A stretch of 64,000 nucleotides of DNA from Acidobacteriota bacterium (GCA_019639255.1 JAHBSF010000023.1:1-64000); one strand, 5' to 3'; positions 37,388 to 45,925 are shown, counted from the first letter of the stretch. Program-made: numbers and translations. The notes: generated from the sequence alone by a model not told the origin.

Positions 37388-38881
37388 TCATTCCTTGAGC
37401 GCCAGTTCGAGCACTCGTTCCGGAGTGGCTTCCGCGCGATCGAACAGACCCACGATCCGCCCGCCGCGCATAACTGCGATCCGGTCGCTCATCCCGAGTA
37501 TCTCGGGCATCTCGGACGATATCATCAGTATCGCCATGCCTTCGGCCGCCAGATCGCCCATCAGCCGGTGTATCTCGGCCTTTGCGCCGATGTCTATGCC
37601 CTGCGTCGGTTCGTCCAGAATCAATACCGCAGGTTTCGTTGCAAGCCAGCGCCCGAGCGCTACCTTCTGCTGATTGCCGCCCGAGAGCGTAGCGGCTTCG
37701 GCGTCTACGGATGCGGTTTTTATACCGAGTCTCGCTACGTATTCGGCGGCCGTGTCGCGTTCGCGCCCGAGGTCGAGAAAACCGTAGCGGGAGAATTCAT
37801 CGAGCGCTGCAAGCGTGGTATTGGCGCGCACGGGAAGCTCGGCGATCACTCCGTGCCGTCGCCGGTCTTCCGGCACGTAAGCAATGCCTAGGCGGATTGC
37901 ATCGGCCGGGCTTTCTATACGCACGCCTTCGCCGTGCACCCTGATTTCACCCTCATCTGCGGGGGTAAGTCCGAATATCATTCGCGCAAGCTCTGTTCTG
38001 CCCGCGCCCACAAGCCCCGCAAGCCCGAGAATCTCCCCGGCGCGCAGTTCGAGGGTTACATCGCTTACGCCTGAGGTTGTGCATCCTGCGCCGCGCAGTT
38101 CGAGCGCCGTAACCCCCGGCTCGATTTCGCGCTTCGGGAATACGGCGGACAATTCGCGCCCGACCATCAGTCGTATCAACTCGCGCCGGTCGATTTCCGG
38201 CATTGCGCGCGTAGCAATCGTGCGCCCGTCGCGCAGCACCGTAACGCGGTCGGCAATGACGGGAAGCTCTTCCAGGCGATGGGAAATATAAATGACGCCG
38301 GCGCCGCCGTCGCGCAGTTCCCCGATTACGCGAAAGAGGTTTTCTACGTCGGCTTCTGTGAGAGACGCCGTAGGCTCGTCCATGATGAGCAGGCGCGCAT
38401 CTGCGCCGATCGCGCGTGCAATTTCGAGCAACTGCTGCTCGGGCATAGTCAGATCGGAGGCAATCGCGTCGGGACTGAAACGCGCCCCTATGCGTTCGAG
38501 CAACTGCCCGGCGCGACGGCGGCGCGCGCTTCGGTCTATGAGCCGCCACAACCCGCCGCGTTCGCATCCTAAGGCTATGTTTTCCGCCGCGCTCAGTTCG
38601 GGGAAAATCTGCGGTTGCTGGTATATGGCGGCGATTCCGCGCCTGCGCGCCTCCTGAGGCGTGAGATGCGAAAGAGTTTCGCCGTCCAGCAGAATGCTGC
38701 CTTCGTCGGCTTCGATTGCGCCCGTGATGATGCGAATGAGCGTGGATTTGCCCGCTCCGTTTTCTCCTACGAGAGCGTGCACCTCGCCCGAGCGCAGTTC
38801 GAAGGAGGCGCCGTCGAGCGCCTGCACGCCCGCGAATGCCTTGCTCAATCCGGCGGCGTGAAGCAGTGGATTATCCGTCAT
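37388..38881 (-). CDS. Sugar ABC transporter ATP-binding protein (CUT2)
   Basis: About 497 residues with two ABC domains, as in RbsA/RhaT-type importers. The first has Walker A GENGAGKST and Walker B LLIMDEPTASL; the second has the degenerate P-loop GLVGAGRTELAR, signature LSGGNQQKVALGRWL and ILDEPTQGIDIGAKAE. The ATG at 38881 is chosen; an upstream ATG at 38938 would start inside an inverted repeat. First transport gene of the cluster, followed by the permease and the permease-binding-protein fusion. Energises uptake of the same sugar. Confidence 0.93.
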   Translation of the reverse strand: MTDNPLLHAAGLSKAFAGVQALDGASFELRSGEVHALVGENGAGKSTLIRIITGAIEADEGSILLDGETLSHLTPQEARRRGIAAIYQQPQIFPELSAAENIALGCERGGLWRLIDRSARRRRAGQLLERIGARFSPDAIASDLTMPEQQLLEIARAIGADARLLIMDEPTASLTEADVENLFRVIGELRDGGAGVIYISHRLEELPVIADRVTVLRDGRTIATRAMPEIDRRELIRLMVGRELSAVFPKREIEPGVTALELRGAGCTTSGVSDVTLELRAGEILGLAGLVGAGRTELARMIFGLTPADEGEIRVHGEGVRIESPADAIRLGIAYVPEDRRRHGVIAELPVRANTTLAALDEFSRYGFLDLGRERDTAAEYVARLGIKTASVDAEAATLSGGNQQKVALGRWLATKPAVLILDEPTQGIDIGAKAEIHRLMGDLAAEGMAILMISSEMPEILGMSDRIAVMRGGRIVGLFDRAEATPERVLELALKE

Positions 38882-38901
38882 CTCCGGCGTCGTGCGCGAC
38901 A

Positions 38902-39014
38902 GGAGAGATAACGAAAAAAAACGGAATAAACGAAACAAACGGAGGCGAGTAATCCTTTTCGTATGTTTCGTGTTCGTATGTTTCGTGAATTTCCGTATGT
39001 TCCGTTATCTCTCT
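38902..39014. repeat. ACGGAACAA-family inverted repeat
   Basis: Copy between gntR and the ATPase gene; the right arm has tandem TCGTATGTTTCGTG units and ends TTCCGTTATCTCTCTTC. Confidence 0.85.
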
Positions 39015-39718
39015 TCTCTTTCTTCTCTTTCGGATGCGTTTTCAGTCGTTTCGGGGAAAAGGCGGCCGAGCATGTCGGACTTCCATCGCCCCATCGTCTG
39101 TTTGACGCTGCGGCGAAGCTCGCCTGCTTCGAGTACGGGAAACGATTCCACGATCTGAAGGTGATTGGCCGCGCTTTCGATGTAGTTTTCCTGATCGCGA
39201 TCGTTGCGCATCAGGAAGAAAGCAAAAAGCGGGACGACGAGCCGTTCGAGCGTATCTACGAGATACGCATTGCCCGACATCTCCCACAGCTTTCGGTGAA
39301 AGGCGATGTCGTTGTCATAGAAATGGTCGATCTGCATGCTTTCGGCGCCGTGACGCATCTCTTCTGCAAGGCGGCGAAGCTCGGCAATGTCGGTCGATGC
39401 GGCGTTTTTCTTCGCCCATTCGATGGCCAGGGATTCGAGTTCTATCCTCAGCCTGAAGATCTGCTCGATTTCTTCGGGGCTGAGTTTCGTGACATAGGTG
39501 CCTTTGTAGGGGAACTTCTGCACGAAACCCTGATGTTCAAGTTCGAGCAGCGCCTCGCGGACCAGAGGCGTGCCGACGCCGAGTTCGCCCGCGACCCTGT
39601 TTTCGACGATGGGTTCGCCCGGCTCCATCCGCCCCGAAAGCACCGCCGCCCTGATCATCTCGATGACCTGGTCCTTCTTCGAGATCGGCTTGATGTGCTG
39701 AAGCACGCTCCCTTTCAT
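39005..39718 (-). CDS. GntR-family (FadR/FCD) transcriptional regulator
   Basis: A 237-residue regulator. A GntR winged helix (about 12-75: DQVIEMIRAAVLSG, VAGELGVGTPLVREALLELE) is followed by an FCD all-helical effector domain with metal-ligand residues in YDNDIAFHRKLWEMSGN and ESAANHLQIVES. FCD regulators typically bind sugar acids. It is placed upstream of the importer and rhamnonate dehydratase genes, so it probably represses this operon until a pathway intermediate appears. A GTAT-N5-ATAC element in the promoter at 40092-40120 could be its operator. Confidence 0.92.
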   Translation of the reverse strand: MKGSVLQHIKPISKKDQVIEMIRAAVLSGRMEPGEPIVENRVAGELGVGTPLVREALLELEHQGFVQKFPYKGTYVTKLSPEEIEQIFRLRIELESLAIEWAKKNAASTDIAELRRLAEEMRHGAESMQIDHFYDNDIAFHRKLWEMSGNAYLVDTLERLVVPLFAFFLMRNDRDQENYIESAANHLQIVESFPVLEAGELRRSVKQTMGRWKSDMLGRLFPETTENASEREEREER

Positions 39719-39744
39719 CCCGTTTTTCCTTCTTTATCAGCGGA

Positions 39745-39993
39745 TCATATGCGATCCCTGTGCCGGCGCCTGACTTCCAGCACCTCGTGCAGATGCTCGG
39801 GACACGAACGGTCCAGTATGATCCTGTGCAGGCTTACCTGAAACTCTTCGGCCGCGCCGAGATAACGGCCCGCAAGCGGATGCTCGGCTTCACACCTTAC
39901 TACCCCCTCGCGCACCCAACGCCAGAATATCCGCGGCGTTACCCAGAAACTCCCCCCCAAACAATCTATTCGCGCCGATCTCCTCCCCGGCAT
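39745..39993 (-). CDS. Small uncharacterised protein, paralogue of 14902-15153
   Basis: An 82-residue protein of no recognised family. It shares with the small protein at 14902-15153 the pattern FWVTPRIFWRWVREGVV, EHPLAGRYLG and LHEVLEVRRR. The first gene after the main cluster promoter, 26 bp ahead of gntR, hence co-transcribed with it. The ATG at 39993 has no strong ribosome site. No signal peptide or membrane segment. The pairing with a regulator hints at a regulatory or accessory role, but this is only inference. Confidence 0.65.
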   Translation of the reverse strand: MPGRRSARIDCLGGSFWVTPRIFWRWVREGVVRCEAEHPLAGRYLGAAEEFQVSLHRIILDRSCPEHLHEVLEVRRRHRDRI

Positions 39994-40091
39994 AATACAC
40001 CTCTCCCTTCTTCAATGCCCGGTACGGGAATCTCTCACGCCGAGAGCACTTGCCTTTTTGTTCGTTTCTACCCCAGTCGGTTTGCCCCGCC

Positions 40092-40120
40092 AATATACGT
40101 ATCTGTTATACCTGTGTCAA
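40092..40120 (-). promoter_or_regulatory. Near-consensus sigma-70 promoter with possible operator
   Basis: On the minus strand, TTGACA (40120-40115), a 17-bp spacer and TATATT (40097-40092). Inside the spacer, GTAT-AACAG-ATAC is a small dyad suited to a GntR repressor. A perfect TTATA-GAT-TATAA palindrome lies just upstream at 40130-40142. It drives the small protein, gntR and probably the importer genes. Confidence 0.75.
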
Positions 40121-40158
40121 GAAAATCTTTTATAGATTATAAGATGATCTTAAAATGC

Positions 40159-40239
40159 AAAGAGAGATGACGAAACAAACGAAAATGGACGGAACAAACG
40201 AAAATGGTCAAACTATGTGTTTGTTCCGTTATCTCTCTT
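40159..40239. repeat. ACGGAACAA-family repeat, shortened copy
   Basis: The left arm has two GGACGGAACAAACG-like units but the right arm has only one, so the hairpin is asymmetric. It lies after the sulfur-carrier gene stop on its minus-strand side. Confidence 0.8.
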
Positions 40240-40246
40240 ATCTCTT

Positions 40247-40522
40247 TTATCCGCCGGCGATTGCGGGGACTATGGAGACTTCGGCCTGTGGGCCTACGGG
40301 GGTATCGAGGCGGTTGAGGAAGCGTATGTCTTCGCCGTCTACGTATACATTGATGAAGCGGCGCAGGTCGCCGTTTTCCTCGCACAATCGGGCGCGGATG
40401 CCGGGGTAGCGGGATTCGAGTTGGCCGAAGATTTCGCCCACGGTAGCTGCGGAGGTTTCCACGGTTTCGACTCCGTCGGTGAAGCGGCGCAGCGGCGTCG
40501 GAATTATCACGGTTTGTGCCAT
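40247..40522 (-). CDS. MoaD/ThiS-family sulfur carrier protein
   Basis: A 91-residue ubiquitin-like protein ending in a free Gly-Gly (SIVPAIAGG), the form activated to a C-terminal thiocarboxylate. It has the beta-grasp pattern [28 protein letters not shown] and [15 protein letters not shown]. It starts 24 bp after the threonine-synthase-like gene and ends the operon behind two SAM-II riboswitches. That setting points to a sulfur donor for amino-acid synthesis (as CysO or HcyS) rather than molybdopterin. No activating E1-like enzyme is in this window. Confidence 0.9.
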   Translation of the reverse strand: MAQTVIIPTPLRRFTDGVETVETSAATVGEIFGQLESRYPGIRARLCEENGDLRRFINVYVDGEDIRFLNRLDTPVGPQAEVSIVPAIAGG

Positions 40523-40546
40523 ATATTCTTTTACTCCCCCCGTTGT

Positions 40547-41788
40547 TCAGGCTGCGATGGCCGAGCGCTGTTTGTCGAGCAGCGCCTCGAAGGCCGAGAG
40601 TTTCGGCTCGATCGAATTCAGTTCTTCGAGCTGCAACGCCTCGACGGTTTTCAATCCGTTGCCAGTTATCGCGATGACTACGCGATCCTCGGGACGGATG
40701 CGCCCCTGCTCTATGAGCTTGCGCGTTACCGCCAGAGTCGTGCCGCCTGCGGTTTCTGCAAACACGCCCTCGGCGGCGGCGAGCAGTTCGATGGATTCCA
40801 GAATCTCGCGGTCGCTTACATCCTCGGACCAGCCGCCCGTTTCCGTAATCACGCCCGTTGCGAAATAGCCGTCGGCGGGATTGCCTATGGAAAGCGATTT
40901 CGCGATTGTATCCGGCTTGACGGGCCGTATGTCGCGCGTGCCGGCCTTGACTGCTGCGGCGATCGGGTTGCAACCGGCGGCCTGCGCGCCGTAGAAGCGC
41001 GTTTCGGCCCGGTCTATGAGTCCGAGTTTTGCAAGTTCGTTGAGGCCCTTGTAAATCTTCGTTATCAGCGAGCCTCCCGCCATAGGCACCACTACGGCGT
41101 CGGGCGCGTGCCAGCCCAGTTGTTCGGCGATTTCGTAGCCGAAGGTTTTGGAGCCTTCGCCGTAGAACGGGCGCAGGTTTACGTTTACGAATGCAAAGCG
41201 GTAACGGCCCGCGATTTCGCTGCACAACCGGTTTACCTCATCGTAGTTGCCGCGCACGGGAACGAGGTTGGCCCCGTAAACCTGCGTGCCGATGATCTTG
41301 TTTTTTTCGAGGTTGTCGGGGATGAGTATGTAGGCGGGAAGGCCTGCGGCCGCGGCATTGGCGGCTACAGAGTTGGCGAGGTTTCCCGTCGAAGCGCATC
41401 CCACGGCCTCGAATCCGAACTCGCGCGCCTTTGAAAGCGCGACGGCCACGACGCGGTCTTTGAAAGAAAGGCTCGGATGAGATACGGCGTCGTTTTTGAT
41501 GTAAAGCTCCCGCACTCCGATTGTGCGCGCAAGACGGTCGGCCCTGATAAGCGGCGTAAATCCGGTCTGAAGCCCCACGGTGGGGTCGGCGTCGAGCGGC
41601 AGCAGTTCGCGATAGCGCCACAGCGTTGGGGGCCGCGAGGCGATTTCCTCCCGCGTCAGTTTTGTTTTGATCGCATCGTAATCGTAGTCGACTTCGAGCG
41701 GGCCGAAACACTCCTCGCATATTGCGAGCGGTTCGACGGGATAGGGCGTTTCGCAAACCCTGCACTTAAGTCCTTTTACGTAACTCAC
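40547..41788 (-). CDS. thrC: Threonine synthase-like PLP enzyme
   Basis: A 413-residue fold-type II PLP enzyme with an N-terminal zinc-ribbon (CRVC near 9-12 and CEEC near 24-27). PLP lysine lies in SLSFKDRVVAVAL; the phosphate loop region is STGNLANSVAANAA. Family members turn O-phosphohomoserine into threonine. The operon, however, is under SAM-II control and includes a sulfur carrier, so an alternative is use of the carrier's thiocarboxylate to make homocysteine or cysteine, as CysM does with CysO. Sequence alone cannot separate these. It follows the SDR gene by 44 bp. Confidence 0.88.
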   Translation of the reverse strand: MSYVKGLKCRVCETPYPVEPLAICEECFGPLEVDYDYDAIKTKLTREEIASRPPTLWRYRELLPLDADPTVGLQTGFTPLIRADRLARTIGVRELYIKNDAVSHPSLSFKDRVVAVALSKAREFGFEAVGCASTGNLANSVAANAAAAGLPAYILIPDNLEKNKIIGTQVYGANLVPVRGNYDEVNRLCSEIAGRYRFAFVNVNLRPFYGEGSKTFGYEIAEQLGWHAPDAVVVPMAGGSLITKIYKGLNELAKLGLIDRAETRFYGAQAAGCNPIAAAVKAGTRDIRPVKPDTIAKSLSIGNPADGYFATGVITETGGWSEDVSDREILESIELLAAAEGVFAETAGGTTLAVTRKLIEQGRIRPEDRVVIAITGNGLKTVEALQLEELNSIEPKLSAFEALLDKQRSAIAA

Positions 41789-41832
41789 TGTCTTCCTCCG
41801 GATTCATCCCAAATCAAATTGGGTCCATTCGC

Positions 41833-42603
41833 TCATCCGCAGAGCACCGAGCCTCCGTTGACGTTGAGCACTTCGCCCGTGATGTGTCGCGCCAGATCCG
41901 AGGCCAGAAAAAGTATCGGACCTGCCACGTCTTCGGCCGAAGCTACGCGTCCGAGCGGGATCGCTTCGGTAATCTTCAGCAGTTCGGTCGGGTCGGTGCG
42001 AAGCGCCGCAGCAGACATATCGGTATCGACCCAGCCCGGCGCCACGCAGTTGACGTTGATGTTGAATCGCCCGAGTTCGGATGCGAGCGATTTTGTAAAA
42101 CTCGAAATCGCGCCCTTGGACGCCGCGTAATCCGAATGCCCGGCTTCGCCGCGCTGTCCGGCCGTAGATCCCACGATGACGATGTTGCCGCGACGCTGGC
42201 GCACGAAAACCTGCGCGGCGCGTTTGCACAGGTAATAAACGCCGTAAAGATTTGTGCGTATCGTGCGGTCGAATTGCGCTTCCTCGAGTTCGGTTACGGG
42301 AACGTCCTGCGCGGGCCATACGCCGGCATTGGCTACAAGCGTATCGAGGCGGCCGAAGTGCTCCAGCGTATGATCGACGAGCGCGCGCGCCTGGCCCTGA
42401 TCGGCTGCATCGGCCGCAAGCACGAGCGATGCGGCGCCGAGGCGTCTGACCTCCGAGGCCACTTCCATCGCCGCCGCGCGTTGCGTGTGATAATGAATAA
42501 CGATTCCGGCCGCTCCCGCCTGCGCAAACTTTACCGCCGCCGCCGCGCCTATGCCGCGCGATGCGCCCGTAATCAACACGATCCGATCCTTGAAAGAAAG
42601 CAT
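41833..42603 (-). CDS. SDR-family oxidoreductase behind SAM-II riboswitches
   Basis: About 256 residues with ITGASRGIGAAAAVKF, NAGVWPAQD, catalytic YAASKGAI and C-terminal GEVLNVNGGSVLCG: a FabG-like classical SDR. First gene of the riboswitch-controlled operon. The terminator of the second riboswitch ends only a few bases before the ATG at 42603, leaving no obvious Shine-Dalgarno sequence; a TTG at 42615 would lie in the terminator's U-tract. The substrate is unknown; its place with thrC and the sulfur carrier suggests a step in the homoserine or sulfur branch, but this is inference. Confidence 0.88.
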   Translation of the reverse strand: MLSFKDRIVLITGASRGIGAAAAVKFAQAGAAGIVIHYHTQRAAAMEVASEVRRLGAASLVLAADAADQGQARALVDHTLEHFGRLDTLVANAGVWPAQDVPVTELEEAQFDRTIRTNLYGVYYLCKRAAQVFVRQRRGNIVIVGSTAGQRGEAGHSDYAASKGAISSFTKSLASELGRFNINVNCVAPGWVDTDMSAAALRTDPTELLKITEAIPLGRVASAEDVAGPILFLASDLARHITGEVLNVNGGSVLCG

Positions 42604-42609
42604 AACGAA

Positions 42610-42645
42610 AATCAAAAGGCCCGACGCTAAAGATAGCGTCGGGCC
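42610..42645 (-). terminator. Terminator of the second (proximal) SAM-II riboswitch
   Basis: Arms GGCCCGACGCT (42618-42628) and its complement (42635-42645), then TTTTGATTTT on the minus strand. The loop and 3' arm contain UCUUUAGC, exactly complementary to GCUAAAGA of the proximal aptamer, giving an antiterminator option. Confidence 0.88.
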
Positions 42646-42653
42646 TTTGCGGA

Positions 42654-42704
42654 CTCGCGCTCTTTAGCAGTTTTTATAGTGGAGCAAGTCGCCTAAATCG
42701 CCAC
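42654..42704 (-). promoter_or_regulatory. SAM-II riboswitch, proximal copy
   Basis: On the minus strand: stem GUGG / CCAC with loop CGAUUUAGGCGACUUGC, then UAUAAAAACUGCUAAAGAGC. The GAUUU, UUGC, and GCUAAA blocks and their spacing match the SAM-II H-type pseudoknot. GCG of the loop can pair with downstream CGC. Bound SAM would lock GCUAAAG away from the terminator and stop transcription. Confidence 0.88.
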
Positions 42705-42742
42705 TGTGTGTTTTCAAAACCGCATACGACCTGAATGGGACC

Positions 42743-42784
42743 AAAACGAAAACGCCCCGCGCCGTAAAGAGCGCGGGGCGTTTT
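42743..42784 (-). terminator. Terminator of the first (distal) SAM-II riboswitch
   Basis: Arms CGCCCCGCGC (42753-42762) and complement (42771-42780) followed by TTTTCGTTTT on the minus strand. The 3' half contains GCUCUUUACGGCGC, which pairs for 12 bp with GCGCUAAAGAGC of the distal aptamer. Confidence 0.88.
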
Positions 42785-42797
42785 GAAAACCCTGCAT

Positions 42798-42850
<53 letters not shown>

Positions 42851-42866
42851 ACCTGACTGGTCGCCA

Positions 42867-42896
42867 ACCTTACACTCTGAACGCATCGGCAGTCAA
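42867..42896 (-). promoter_or_regulatory. Promoter for the tandem riboswitch operon
   Basis: Minus strand TTGACT (42896-42891), 18-bp spacer, TAAGGT (42872-42867). It would start transcription about a dozen bases ahead of the distal aptamer. Confidence 0.6.
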
Positions 42897-43029
42897 GCCC
42901 GATTTCAATTTTTTTGAGGCAACCGTTGCCAACCCCGGTCGTACCTCCCGATGCAGTCCCGGTTTGATCGCGCGATTGACGGCTGGCTGCGCGCGCGCCT
43001 ACACTCATGATTATGGAACCCGTCAACCG

Positions 43030-43082
43030 CAGAGAGATTCCGTAGTTTCCGTCTTAATTTCGTATATTCCGTTATCTCTCTT
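43030..43082. repeat. ACGGAACAA-family repeat, mostly right half
   Basis: A right arm (TTCCGTTATCTCTCTTG end) with only a stub of the left arm (AGAGAGATTCCG), so the hairpin is lost. Confidence 0.75.
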
Positions 43083-43125
43083 GTATGTCCCGAAGTCGTG
43101 TGGAGTGATTGTGAAGGGATGAATT

Positions 43126-43377
43126 ATGGCCAGAGGATGGGAGAGCAAATCGGTAGAGGAGATGCGCGAGGTGGACATCGTCGCCGAAGGTGCCGTGCGC
43201 CACGCGATGACGATCGAGGATCTGGAGCGCGTGCAGCGGCTGGAGTCTTTGCAACTGGCGCGCACGCGGTCGCTCGCTCAACTGGAATCGGCGCGCAACC
43301 GCAAGCAGCGCGCGCTGTTTGAGCGCGCGATTGCCGCGCTCGATGAGCAGATACGCGAGATTGAACTGTCTGCCTGA
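43126..43377 (+). CDS. Small coiled-coil protein, uncharacterised
   Basis: An 83-residue, highly charged helical protein. MARGWESKSVEEM is followed by a heptad-like helix (LERVQRLESLQLARTRSLAQ; FERAIAALDEQIREIEL). Not recognised. A good ribosome site (GAAGGGATGAATT) precedes the ATG. It lies 26 bp upstream of the BrkB-family gene on the same strand and is probably co-transcribed. A structural or DNA-associated role is possible, but nothing in the sequence defines it. Confidence 0.72.
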   Translation: MARGWESKSVEEMREVDIVAEGAVRHAMTIEDLERVQRLESLQLARTRSLAQLESARNRKQRALFERAIAALDEQIREIELSA

Positions 43378-43403
43378 AACTCAGCCTAACGGAGACCGCC
43401 CCA

Positions 43404-44378
43404 ATGAGCGCACAGCTTGAGCCCGGTGAAGATGCCTCGGATGTCGGGGCGCCTTCCGCTGCGGCGCCGGTTTCGGTTACACCTGCGCCCCCGGCGCGGC
43501 GCGGCCTGCTGTTTTATGCGCGCGGCAGCCTGCTTTTCTTCAAGAAAATGTGGCCCGCCATCTACGACCTGACCACAACCGAAAGCTATATCTACGCCTC
43601 GGCGATTTCCTTCAACATAATGTTGTCGTTCTTTCCGTTCATAGTTCTGGTCGGAAGCATATTCGTCAACGTCTTCGGCTGGCAGCACGGCTACGAGACG
43701 GTTTACAGATTGCTGCGCGCGTTTGTGCCCGTGGAATCCGGCATGCTCTTCAGAAGTCTGGACGTGGCGACGAGGGGCTCTTTCGGCAGGGTGGGCGTAT
43801 TATCGTTCGGACTTCTGATATTTGCGAGTTCGGGCGTGTTTCTGCCCATAGAGCAGGCGCTCAACCGCGCCTACAAGTTCGACAAACCTCGCGGCATCAT
43901 AAAGCAGTATCTTACTTATTTCGCCCTCGTAGCGGTTTGCGGCGCGGTGCTTCTGGCGGCCGGCGCGGTCGTGGGATTCTGGGATACGGGGCTGTTGATG
44001 GTATTCGGCGAGGGGAGGGGGCGGGCGATAGTTTTCAATGCCATAGGATTACTCGTCGGATTGCCGTTTCTGACGCTGCTGCTGTTTCTGATTTATTACT
44101 GGACGCCGCACGGAAGGGTAGAAGGGAGGCAGATATTTTTCACATCCGCTGCAACCGCCGTGTTGTGCATGCTGGGTACGTTCGCCTTCAGACTGGCGCT
44201 GCCGCTGCTCAACTTCGAGTCGAGTTACGGCGAAGTATTCAAGGTGATGGTGCTGATTACCTGGGTGTTTATGCTTTCTTATATTTTGATACTGGGGGCG
44301 AATCTTTCGGCGTACCAGGTATTGCCGAAGGCGTGGACCGGGCGACAGCCGCAGCACGCCGAGGGGCAGGGAAAATAG
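43404..44378 (+). CDS. YihY/BrkB-family inner-membrane protein
   Basis: A 324-residue membrane protein with a disordered Ala/Pro-rich N-terminus (about 1-35) and about six membrane helices. Family features are SAISFNIMLSFFPFIVLVGS near the first helix, the EQALNRAYK segment, FLIYYWTPHGRV and the last helices ending LGANLSAYQ. BrkB/YihY proteins have no settled function, despite the former ribonuclease BN name. It follows the small coiled-coil gene and precedes a VWA protein gene. Confidence 0.92.
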   Translation: MSAQLEPGEDASDVGAPSAAAPVSVTPAPPARRGLLFYARGSLLFFKKMWPAIYDLTTTESYIYASAISFNIMLSFFPFIVLVGSIFVNVFGWQHGYETVYRLLRAFVPVESGMLFRSLDVATRGSFGRVGVLSFGLLIFASSGVFLPIEQALNRAYKFDKPRGIIKQYLTYFALVAVCGAVLLAAGAVVGFWDTGLLMVFGEGRGRAIVFNAIGLLVGLPFLTLLLFLIYYWTPHGRVEGRQIFFTSAATAVLCMLGTFAFRLALPLLNFESSYGEVFKVMVLITWVFMLSYILILGANLSAYQVLPKAWTGRQPQHAEGQGK

Positions 44379-44556
44379 AACGCGCACAACGCGTTCTCCG
44401 GGCGCTGTTGCAGCCGCGCGATTTGGGATATAATGCCGGCGTTGCGGTTTCCCCCTTCCGTAGTGGCAATGTGAAGTGATCGGCCCCGAGGTGTGTGCAT
44501 TTGCGTTTGCGAATGAGAAGACCAGACTGAGGGGACCGGCGGGGAGGGATCGACCG

Positions 44557-45795
44557 ATGAAAAGACGCGCCCTGTCGAGTGTCATTGCTGCTCTGGTACT
44601 GCTCAGCAATCTGGTGATTCCAGCCGGAGCGCAATCCGGCCGGCGGTCGCCGCCCGAGCCCGAGCGCCGCGAAATCGGGCGTCCGGATCAGGATCCGCCG
44701 CGCCCTCGGCAACCCGAGCAGGCGCCTGAAGAGGCGGGCGAAGACGGCACAATCAAGATCGACACCACGCTGGTGACGATTCCGCTTACCGTGCTTGACC
44801 GCGACGGCAAGTACGTTCCCAACCTTCAGAAACGCGACTTTCAACTCTACGAGGACGGTGTCGAGCAGGAAATCGCCGAGTTCATATCGGTAGAGGCTCC
44901 GTTCCACGTCGTGCTGCTTATAGACACTTCGCGCAGCACCGTATTCCAGATCGAAGACATACAGCGTTCGGCCATTTCGTTCGTCGATCAGTTGAGGCGC
45001 GACGATCGGGTGATGGTGGTTTCGTTCGACGACAAGATTTACGTCGATTCGGAATTTACAAGCGATCGCACACGGCTGCGCCGAGCAATATACGGAACGC
45101 GCACCGGCGGCAGCACAAAACTATACGACGCCGTAGACCTGGTAATCACCGAGCGGCTCAATGCGATAGACGGGCGCAAGGCTATAGTGCTCTTTACCGA
45201 CGGCGTAGATACGACGAGCCGGTTTGCGAAGGCTGCAAGCACGCTCGAACTCGTGGAAGAATCCGACATACTGGTTTACCCGATACGCTACGATACCGAA
45301 ACGCAGATGAACGGGCCGGTATTCGGCGGCGGCGGCGGGCGCGGCGGGACTGGGCCGATAATTGATCTGCCGCTTCCGCGCGGAAGGACGCGGCGCTGGC
45401 CGTTGACGGGGAACATGCAGTGGACGCCGCAGTCTGCGTTTCCGCAATGGCCGCGTACGGGCGGCGGCGGCCGCGCCGACTACCGAAAGGGCGCCCAGTA
45501 CCTTCAAGATCTGGCCGATCGCAGCGGCGCGCGCCTTTACGATGCGAATACGCTGAGAAATCTGGATGAAGCCTTTTCTCTTATAGCCGAGGAACTGCGC
45601 CACCAGTACGCGCTCAGTTACTACCCGACGAATGCGGCGCGCGACGGAGCATTCAGGAAGATCCGGGTACGGGCGCGGCAGCAGAATCTGGTAGTGCGCA
45701 CGCGCGAAGGGTATCGCGCTGCGGGCGAGTCGGCGCAAGCCGATCGGGGCGAGACGGGCAACGGGCGGCCGCGATTGGCCCGCCCGCGACCCTGA
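44557..45795 (+). CDS. Secreted VWA-domain protein, acidobacterial type
   Basis: About 412 residues. Signal peptide (MKRRALSSVIAALVLLSNLV...), a proline-rich stretch, then the TIGR03436-like region DTTLVTIPLTVLDRDGKYVP and a VWA domain with MIDAS motif LLIDTSRSTVF (DxSxS), Thr in GGSTKLYDAV and Asp in LFTDGVDTT. A glycine-rich loop (GGGGGRGGTG) interrupts the later part, followed by LRHQYALSYYPTN, typical of this group. Function unknown; likely periplasmic protein-protein interactions. The ATG at 44557 is chosen for the signal peptide; an ATG at 44476 would add 27 non-conserved residues. Confidence 0.88.
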   Translation: MKRRALSSVIAALVLLSNLVIPAGAQSGRRSPPEPERREIGRPDQDPPRPRQPEQAPEEAGEDGTIKIDTTLVTIPLTVLDRDGKYVPNLQKRDFQLYEDGVEQEIAEFISVEAPFHVVLLIDTSRSTVFQIEDIQRSAISFVDQLRRDDRVMVVSFDDKIYVDSEFTSDRTRLRRAIYGTRTGGSTKLYDAVDLVITERLNAIDGRKAIVLFTDGVDTTSRFAKAASTLELVEESDILVYPIRYDTETQMNGPVFGGGGGRGGTGPIIDLPLPRGRTRRWPLTGNMQWTPQSAFPQWPRTGGGGRADYRKGAQYLQDLADRSGARLYDANTLRNLDEAFSLIAEELRHQYALSYYPTNAARDGAFRKIRVRARQQNLVVRTREGYRAAGESAQADRGETGNGRPRLARPRP

Positions 45796-45798
45796 AAG

Positions 45799-45906
45799 AA
45801 GGAAAGAGAGATAACGGAACAAACGGAAATAGACGAAAACTACGGAAATATTCAACTTTTCCGTAATTTTCGTTTCATTTCGTTTGTTCCGTTATCTCTC
45901 TTTCCT
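45799..45906. repeat. ACGGAACAA-family inverted repeat, near-ideal copy
   Basis: The first 27 bases of each arm (AAGGAAAGAGAGATAACGG then AACAAACG) are perfect complements, and pairing continues with scattered mismatches for about 50 bp. Lies between convergent genes. Good type copy for the family. Confidence 0.95.
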
Positions 45907-45925
45907 TGCTTTCAGCGGTTGTTCT

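Noticed and set aside
40217-41434. Plus-strand frame of 405 codons opposite thrC
   Set aside because: Antisense shadow; the minus strand has clear PLP-enzyme motifs and the riboswitch operon.
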